From Streptomyces violens (GTDB lineage: Bacteria > Actinomycetota > Actinomycetes > Streptomycetales > Streptomycetaceae), in contig NZ_JOBH01000016.1 of assembly GCF_000717745.1 (NCBI RefSeq), positions 1 to 64,000 of the forward strand: a DNA stretch of 64,000 nucleotides. The letters run 5' to 3'. Of the stretch, positions 59,136 through 64,000 are shown in pieces. The notes under the pieces are model-generated. The model did no database searches, had not been told where the DNA came from, and was given only the letters and a program-made list of their open reading frames with translations. Position numbers and translations under genes: made by a program. The stretch's first letter is position 1. Each line of letters begins with the position of its first letter.

Positions 59136-60218
59136 TCACTGCACGGCCGGGAACTTCTTGCGCCAGGCCAGCGAGACGTACACCAGAGCCACCAGTACCG
59201 GTACCTCGATGAGCGGGCCGACGACGCCGGAGAGGGCCTGGCCGGAGGTGACGCCGAAGGTGGCGATGGCGACCGCGATGGCCAGCTCGAAGTTGTTGCC
59301 GGCGGCGGTGAAGGCGAGGGTGGCGGTGCGGTCGTACGCCAGGCCGATGCCCTTGCCGAGCAGGAAGGTACCGGCCCACATCACGGCGAAGTAGACCAGC
59401 AGCGGCAGTGCGATCCGGGCCACGTCCAGGGGCTGCGTGGTGATCGTCTTTCCCTGCAGCGCGAAGAGGATGACGATCGTGAAGAGCAGGCCGTACAGCG
59501 CCCAGGGGCCGATCTTCGGCAGGAAGCGGGACTCGTAGCGCTCGCGGCCGAGCTTCTTCTCGCCGATGCGGCGAGTGAGGAAGCCCGCGAGCAGCGGCAC
59601 ACCGAGGAAGACGATCACGTTCAGCGCGATGTGCCAGACCGGGACGTCCAGGCCCTGCCCGTTCCCGAGGCCGAGCCACTGCGGCAGCAGGTCGAGGTAG
59701 AACCAGCCGAGCAGGCCGAACGCGATGACCTGGAAGACCGAGTTCAGGGCGACGAGGACGGCGGCGGCCTCGCGGTGGCCGCAGGCCAGGTCGTTCCAGA
59801 TGATCACCATGGCGATGCAGCGGGCCAGGCCGACGATGATCAGGCCGGTGCGGTACTCGGGGAGGTCGGGCAGGAAGATCCAGGCCAGCGCGAACATCAC
59901 CGCCGGACCGACGAGCCAGTTGATGACCAGGGACGAGATCATCAGCTTGCGGTCACCGGTGACGGCGTCCAGCTTGTCGTAGCGCACCTTGGCGAGGACC
60001 GGGTACATCATGACCAGCAGGCCGAGGGCGATCGGGAGCGAGATGCCGCCGATCTCGACCTTCGCCAGGGCGTCGTTCAGGCCGGGGACGATCCGGCCGA
60101 GCCCGAGGCCGATGGCCATCGCGGCGAGGATCCATACGGCGAGGAACCGGTCGAGGGTGGACAGCTTGGCGACGACCGAGGGCTCCTCAGTCGTCGCGGG
60201 GGCTTCGGTGCGGGTCAC
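59136..60218 (-). CDS. Arsenite efflux transporter, ACR3 family
   Basis: A 360-aa arsenite permease with about ten membrane helices. The ACR3 motif GLARCIAMVIIWNDLACGHRE contains the conserved cysteine needed for arsenite transport (given here as ARCIAMVIIW), and TAAGNNFELAIAVAIA is the second conserved helix. The GTG 60218 start overlaps the stop of the upstream arsR by 4 bases, so efflux is under direct ArsR control. Leftward operon arsR-acr3, divergent from arsC. Confidence 0.93.
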   Translation of the reverse strand: MTRTEAPATTEEPSVVAKLSTLDRFLAVWILAAMAIGLGLGRIVPGLNDALAKVEIGGISLPIALGLLVMMYPVLAKVRYDKLDAVTGDRKLMISSLVINWLVGPAVMFALAWIFLPDLPEYRTGLIIVGLARCIAMVIIWNDLACGHREAAAVLVALNSVFQVIAFGLLGWFYLDLLPQWLGLGNGQGLDVPVWHIALNVIVFLGVPLLAGFLTRRIGEKKLGRERYESRFLPKIGPWALYGLLFTIVILFALQGKTITTQPLDVARIALPLLVYFAVMWAGTFLLGKGIGLAYDRTATLAFTAAGNNFELAIAVAIATFGVTSGQALSGVVGPLIEVPVLVALVYVSLAWRKKFPAVQ

Positions 60219-60520
60219 GGGCAGGCCCTTTTGTTGTCGGCGGCGGCACGGGCGGTCTCGGCCAGCTCGGCGAACTGACCGGCGAGACAGGCGATGACGT
60301 CCGGGCGGAGCCTGTAGTACGTGAAGCGCCCGCACGGCTCGGTCTCCACGACCCCTGCCTCGCGCAGCACCCTCAGATGGTTGGAGAGGTTGGTCTGCCG
60401 GGCACCGGTCTCCTCCACCAGGTGGGTGGTGCACAGCGTCTCTTTGGCGAGCAGGTTCACGATCTGGAGCCTGAGCGGGTCGGCCAGCACCCGGATCAGG
60501 TCAGCGTCGACTGACGTCAT
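60215..60520 (-). CDS. ArsR family repressor upstream of acr3
   Basis: A 101-aa ArsR protein. The helix-turn-helix is ETGARQTNLSNHLRVLREAG. The arsenic ligands differ from the arsR at 58203: a cysteine before the helix (ETLCTTHLVEE), one in the wing (EPCGRFTYYR), and a C-terminal Cys. The second ATG (60520) is preferred over 60523, because a TATCAG box ends exactly 6 bases before it, consistent with a leaderless start. An inverted repeat overlaps the promoter. Confidence 0.88.
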   Translation of the reverse strand: MTSVDADLIRVLADPLRLQIVNLLAKETLCTTHLVEETGARQTNLSNHLRVLREAGVVETEPCGRFTYYRLRPDVIACLAGQFAELAETARAAADNKRACP

Positions 60521-60525
60521 CATGG

Positions 60526-60545
60526 ACTGATACTGTCACATCAGT
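60526..60545. promoter_or_regulatory. Operator in the arsR-acr3 / arsC divergon
   Basis: ACTGAT-N8-ATCAGT, a perfect 6-bp-arm inverted repeat over the -10 region of the leftward arsR and 40 bases before arsC. Suited to control both directions. Confidence 0.65.
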
Positions 60546-60584
60546 TTCCACTGACGCCACTGGCCGCTGATAAGAAGGTCCCCC

Positions 60585-60998
60585 ATGCCCGAGAAGCCGT
60601 CCGTCCTCTTCGTGTGCGTCCACAACGCCGGACGCTCTCAGATGGCCGCCGCGTGGCTGTCCCACCTGGCCGGGGACCGCATCGAGGTACGTTCCGCCGG
60701 CTCCGCCCCCGCCGACCGGGTCAACCCCGCCGCCGTCGAGGCCATGCGCGAGGTCGGTATCGACATGTCCGCGCAGCGGCCCAAGGTCCTGACCGTTGAC
60801 GCCGTCCAGGCCTCCGACGTGTGCATCACGATGGGCTGCGGCGACGCCTGCCCCGTCTTCCCCGGCAAGCGCTACCTGGACTGGAAGCTGGACGACCCGG
60901 CGGGGCAGGGCGTCGAAGCCGTACGGCCGATCCGCGATGAGATCAAGCGCCGGGTGGAGGGGCTGATCGCTGAGATCGCCCCGGACGGGAAGCAGTGA
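60585..60998 (+). CDS. arsC: Arsenate reductase, low-molecular-weight phosphatase type
   Basis: A 137-aa arsenate reductase. The phosphatase loop CVHNAGRS starts at C11 (FVCVHNAGRSQMA), and the redox cysteines C85 and C89 are in MGCGDACPVFPGK, the thioredoxin-coupled arrangement. It reduces arsenate to arsenite for export by the divergent ACR3 transporter. ATG 60585 follows GAAGG. Convergent with the SulP gene. Confidence 0.94.
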   Translation: MPEKPSVLFVCVHNAGRSQMAAAWLSHLAGDRIEVRSAGSAPADRVNPAAVEAMREVGIDMSAQRPKVLTVDAVQASDVCITMGCGDACPVFPGKRYLDWKLDDPAGQGVEAVRPIRDEIKRRVEGLIAEIAPDGKQ

Positions 60999-61028
60999 GC
61001 GACGTGCGCCGGTGAGGACCGGTAGCGG

Positions 61029-62549
61029 TCAGTGGCTGTCGGCCAGTTCCCCGCTCAGCGTCTTGTGCAGCCGGGCGCTGGGCCCGTTCAGGCCGATGAT
61101 CTCGACGGTCTTGCCGCGCTGGGTGTACTTGGTCTCGACCGCGTCCAGTGCGGCCACGGAAGAGGCGTCCCAGACGTGGGCGGCGGTCAGGTCGATGACG
61201 ACGTGGTCCGGGTCGCCGGCGTAGTCGAACTGCGTGACCAGGTCATTGGAGGAGGCGAAGAAGAGCTCGCCCGTGACCGAGTAGACGACCTGGGTGCCGT
61301 CGGGGTCGATGACCGAGGTGACGTTCGCGAGGTGGGCGACGCGGCGCGCGAAGATCACCATGGCGGTGAGGGTGCCGACGACGACGCCGATGGAGAGGTT
61401 GTCGGTGGCGACCACCACGATGACCGTGATCACCATGACGGTGGTCTCGCCGATCGGCATCCGCTTGAGAGTGGCGGGCTTGATCGAATGCCAGTCGAAG
61501 GTGCCGACCGAGACCAGGACCATCACCGCGACCAGCGCGGCCATCGGGATCTTCGACACGACCGGCCCGAGGACGATGCACAGGATCAGCAGGAAGAACC
61601 CGGCCAGGAACGTCGACAGACGAGTACGGGCACCGTTCTTCACGTTGATCATCGTCTGGCCGATCATGGCGCAGCCGCCCATGCCGCCGAAGAAGCCGGC
61701 GGTGATGTTGGCGATGCCCTGGCCGATGGACTCGCGGGTCTTGTTGGAGCGGGTGTCGGTGATCTCGTCCACCAGCTTCGCCGTCATCAGCGACTCCATG
61801 AGCCCCACCAGGGCCATCGCCAGCGCGTAAGGAGCGATGACGGTGAAGGTGTGCACGCTGAAGGGCACATCGGGCAGGCCGGGCACGGGCAGCGAGGAGG
61901 GCAGCTTGCCCTTGTCGCCGACGGTGGGGACCGCGATGCCGGCCGCCACGGTGATGACCGTGAGGATGACGATGGAGACCAGGGGTGCGGGCACGGCCTT
62001 GGTGATCTTCGGGAAGAGGATCATCAGGACCAGGCCGGCGACGACCAGCGGGTAGACCGCCCACGGTACGTCGCGGAGGTTCGGGATCTGTGCGGTGAAG
62101 AGCAGGATGCCGAGCGCGTTGACGAAGCCGACCATCACCGAGCGCGGCACGAACCGCATCAGCTTGGCCACGCCGAGGGCGCCGAGGGCGATCTGGAAGA
62201 CGCCGGCGAGGATGGCGGTGGCGAGCAGGTAACCCAGTCCGTGCTCGCGGGCGACGGGCGCGACGACCAGGGCGACGGCGCCGGTGGACGCGGAGATCAT
62301 GGCCGGGCGGCCGCCGACGAAGGCGATCACCATCGCCATGACGCAGGCGGCGAACAGTCCCACCTTCGGATCGACCCCGGCGATCACCGAGAAGGAGATC
62401 GCCTCGGGGATCAGGGCCAGACCGACGACCAGACCGGCCAGGACTTCGGTACGGAAGACCTTGGGCGAGGCCAGCCAGGCGGGGCGGCCGGCGGCCTGCA
62501 GCCGCCCACGGGCGGACGGGAGGGAAGACAACAACGCGGAACCTGTCAT
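61029..62549 (-). CDS. SulP family anion (sulfate-type) transporter with STAS domain
   Basis: A 506-aa permease with the SulP core (GLVVGLALIPEAISFSVIAG; GGMGGCAMIGQTMINV, the conserved STAS-linked block) and a C-terminal STAS domain (GELFFASSNDLVTQF; VIDLTAAHVWDASSVAALD). Sulfate/H+ or bicarbonate/Na+ transport are the options in the family. The start is uncertain: ATG 62549 lacks a ribosome-binding site and in-frame starts at 62582 and 62594 are possible. No ars-type operator is seen, so its place in the arsenic island may be chance. Confidence 0.88.
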   Translation of the reverse strand: MTGSALLSSLPSARGRLQAAGRPAWLASPKVFRTEVLAGLVVGLALIPEAISFSVIAGVDPKVGLFAACVMAMVIAFVGGRPAMISASTGAVALVVAPVAREHGLGYLLATAILAGVFQIALGALGVAKLMRFVPRSVMVGFVNALGILLFTAQIPNLRDVPWAVYPLVVAGLVLMILFPKITKAVPAPLVSIVILTVITVAAGIAVPTVGDKGKLPSSLPVPGLPDVPFSVHTFTVIAPYALAMALVGLMESLMTAKLVDEITDTRSNKTRESIGQGIANITAGFFGGMGGCAMIGQTMINVKNGARTRLSTFLAGFFLLILCIVLGPVVSKIPMAALVAVMVLVSVGTFDWHSIKPATLKRMPIGETTVMVITVIVVVATDNLSIGVVVGTLTAMVIFARRVAHLANVTSVIDPDGTQVVYSVTGELFFASSNDLVTQFDYAGDPDHVVIDLTAAHVWDASSVAALDAVETKYTQRGKTVEIIGLNGPSARLHKTLSGELADSH

Positions 62550-62600
62550 GCTCGGGCACAAGATCTTCGCCGGGGGCGGCATCGGCCCCGACACGGCAGA

Positions 62601-62627
62601 AGGAGGGCAGCGATGTACCGCCCTCCT
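62601..62627. other. Hairpin upstream of the SulP gene
   Basis: Perfect 8-bp arms AGGAGGGC/GCCCTCCT with an 11-base loop. It lies between the SulP start and the end of the glycosidase gene, so it may be the terminator of the leftward glycosidase transcript or a leader hairpin of SulP. Confidence 0.5.
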
Positions 62628-62694
62628 CCTAAAACTCTACCCGCACCGTCCGGCACTGCGAGGAGACCGGACTGGTCGTTCCCCCGACGCCGCG

Positions 62695-64000
62695 CTACGA
62701 AGCGGCTCGACCGGTCACGTCCTTCACCCTCCACAGTTGGTTGGTGCCGGAATTGGGCTGCCAGGTGGTGACGGCGGCACCGTCGTGGGTGGCCTGGCCG
62801 CCGACTTCGAGAAGCTTGCCGGTGGCAGCGTTGATGAGGGTCCAGTTGCCATTACCGGTAGTCGAGCCGATCCACTGGGTGGCCGCGTCGCGTCGCCCGG
62901 TGTCGGGTTCCAGGACCGGGTTGTCGTTGCGTACGGCCAGTCGATCGCCGTTGGCCGCGTTGGTGAACACGTACCGCGCCTGGTTCGACGCACGGTCGCC
63001 GTTGACCTGTCGCAGCTGCCACCGCTGCCCGGCACCGGGCGCACCGCTCTTGACGACGAGCCCGGTGCCGTTGTCGGCGACGGTGAGTGCCTTGCCGCTC
63101 TGTACCCCGGTCAGCTCGTACGTGTGCCCCTTGCGCAGCAGCGGCGCATCCGCCGCGACGCCGGACACTCCGTCCACAACGAACGACGTCACCGACTGTG
63201 CGGGCACCGTGAAGGTGGCCTTCTTGTCGTCGACCGGGACGGGCGCGTGCCGCTTCAGCTTGCCGTTCGCGCTGGTCACGACCGGTGTGACGGTGGCGTC
63301 CGCGGCGATGTGCCGGAACTTCGACAGGTCGACGGTCACCGTGCGGGTGTCCGTGGTCCCATTGACGTGGACGACGGTGGCGGCATCGCCGGACCGCGAG
63401 ACGGATGCGGCGCTGGAGGTGTCGTCCGTCTTGATCAGCCGGTCCCCCGGCTTGATGAAGTGCGTGAAGTTGCGAGCCGTGTCGAACTTCGTGTTCGTGC
63501 GGATGGGGCAGCTCTCGAGGGTGTCCTTCGAGGTGCAGCTGAACGGGATCTGGACGCTCCCCCAGTTGCCGCCCTTGGCGGACTCGCCGCCGGGCTTCAT
63601 GTTGTCGTAGTCCTCGACGGGCTGCCAGAACACCCACGCCTGCGGTTCGAGTTCGCGCAGGTCGTCGACGATGTGCTGGGCGAGGCCGAGGCCGGGCCGC
63701 ATGTCCGTGAAGGACTGCCCGTCGCCCCAGTCGCCTTCGACCTCGCTCATCCACAGCGGCTTGCCGGCGGCCTTGGCGAGGTCGCGGACGGTGGTACGGC
63801 CGCCGGTGCCGTAGGTGTGGACATTCATCTGCCCGACGAGGTCGCGCACGTCGGCCGGGTAGCTGTTCCAGTTCGTCGCGAAGATGCCCGGGTTGGTTTC
63901 GTCCATCGCGGAGATCTTGGCGCCGGTGCCTGCTTCCTCGAGGGCGGGGGCGAGGGCGCGTATCACCTTCTGCTGCAGCTCGGGGCCTATGTGGGCGCCT
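62695..64000 (-). CDS. Secreted GH30-type glycosidase with ricin-type lectin domain (partial)
   Basis: The C-terminal 434 codons or so of a larger enzyme that continues past the right edge. The catalytic (beta/alpha)8 part holds PLWMSEVEGDWGDG, with a glutamate fitting the nucleophile of GH30 enzymes, and AWVFWQPVEDYDNM. A beta-sandwich follows (VHVNGTTDTRTVTVDLSKF), then a ricin-B beta-trefoil (about the last 140 residues: WQLRQVNGDRASNQARYVF, WTLINAATGKLLEVGG, TNQLWRVKDV). Such Streptomyces enzymes act on beta-1,6-galactan or similar plant polymers. The N-terminus and signal peptide are outside the window. Confidence 0.85.
   Translation of the reverse strand, partial: GAHIGPELQQKVIRALAPALEEAGTGAKISAMDETNPGIFATNWNSYPADVRDLVGQMNVHTYGTGGRTTVRDLAKAAGKPLWMSEVEGDWGDGQSFTDMRPGLGLAQHIVDDLRELEPQAWVFWQPVEDYDNMKPGGESAKGGNWGSVQIPFSCTSKDTLESCPIRTNTKFDTARNFTHFIKPGDRLIKTDDTSSAASVSRSGDAATVVHVNGTTDTRTVTVDLSKFRHIAADATVTPVVTSANGKLKRHAPVPVDDKKATFTVPAQSVTSFVVDGVSGVAADAPLLRKGHTYELTGVQSGKALTVADNGTGLVVKSGAPGAGQRWQLRQVNGDRASNQARYVFTNAANGDRLAVRNDNPVLEPDTGRRDAATQWIGSTTGNGNWTLINAATGKLLEVGGQATHDGAAVTTWQPNSGTNQLWRVKDVTGRAAS

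Overview
The window reads as a chromosomal segment of a Streptomyces or close relative. The evidence is very high GC, many GTG starts and 4-base ATGA/GTGA gene overlaps, a 2-methylisoborneol terpene operon, a SpoIIE/RsbU-type sensor phosphatase, SUKH and ALF-repeat proteins, and a homodimeric AceE pyruvate dehydrogenase. No rRNA, tRNA, CRISPR array or intact insertion sequence is visible. The only mobile-element trace is an ISL3-type transposase fragment near 34.65-34.93 kb.

Left part (0-18 kb). The divergent biotin genes bioB (partial) and bioF come first, then a PxpB/PxpC-like carboxyltransferase pair beside a PucR regulator. A long leftward operon (15344 down to 5134) follows: an acetoacetate-decarboxylase-fold protein, the six subunits of a toluene-4-monooxygenase-like diiron monooxygenase (order A-B-D-E-F-C), then LamB/YcsF (PxpA), BCCP, biotin carboxylase, PxpB-like and PxpC-like subunits, a 4-oxalocrotonate-tautomerase-like protein and an SRPBCC protein. 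Joining a diiron monooxygenase to a complete biotin-dependent lactamase/5-oxoprolinase-like set looks like an uncharacterised catabolic pathway and is the best candidate for a new system here. Upstream lies the MIB operon (cyclase, then GPP methyltransferase), ended by strong hairpins.

Middle part (18-46 kb). A methyltransferase and an EF-hand protein precede a tightly coupled four-gene operon (19768-25562). Its third gene fuses a Lon-like Ser-Lys domain, a membrane segment and a long beta-propeller; its fourth is a Vgb-like lipoprotein. Next come an IclR regulator, a Rieske ferredoxin, an MFS transporter, a large sensor phosphatase and L-serine deaminase. Then a GNAT enzyme, a SUKH-3 protein abutting the transposase remnant, a MarR/amidohydrolase divergon, aceE with a scrap of an E2 gene, an SMR efflux protein, an ALF-repeat secreted protein, and a TetR / crotonase / molybdopterin oxidoreductase / thioesterase operon.

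Right part (46-64 kb). A one-carbon catabolic locus contains a Rieske oxygenase, folD, a dimethylglycine-oxidase-like flavoprotein, divergent purU, a second IclR paralogue, and a Rieske ferredoxin / ferredoxin reductase / dihydropteroate synthase operon. A 17-bp palindrome of the form GTTGCG-N5-CGCAAC recurs upstream of the genes of this locus and of the distant ferredoxin, MFS and serine-deaminase genes, suggesting one IclR regulon for betaine/dimethylglycine-type methyl-group oxidation feeding serine and pyruvate. The window ends with a metal/arsenic island (CDF transporter, CmtR-like regulator, flavoprotein, two ArsR, Acr3, ArsC), a SulP transporter and a partial secreted GH30-type glycosidase with a ricin-type lectin domain.
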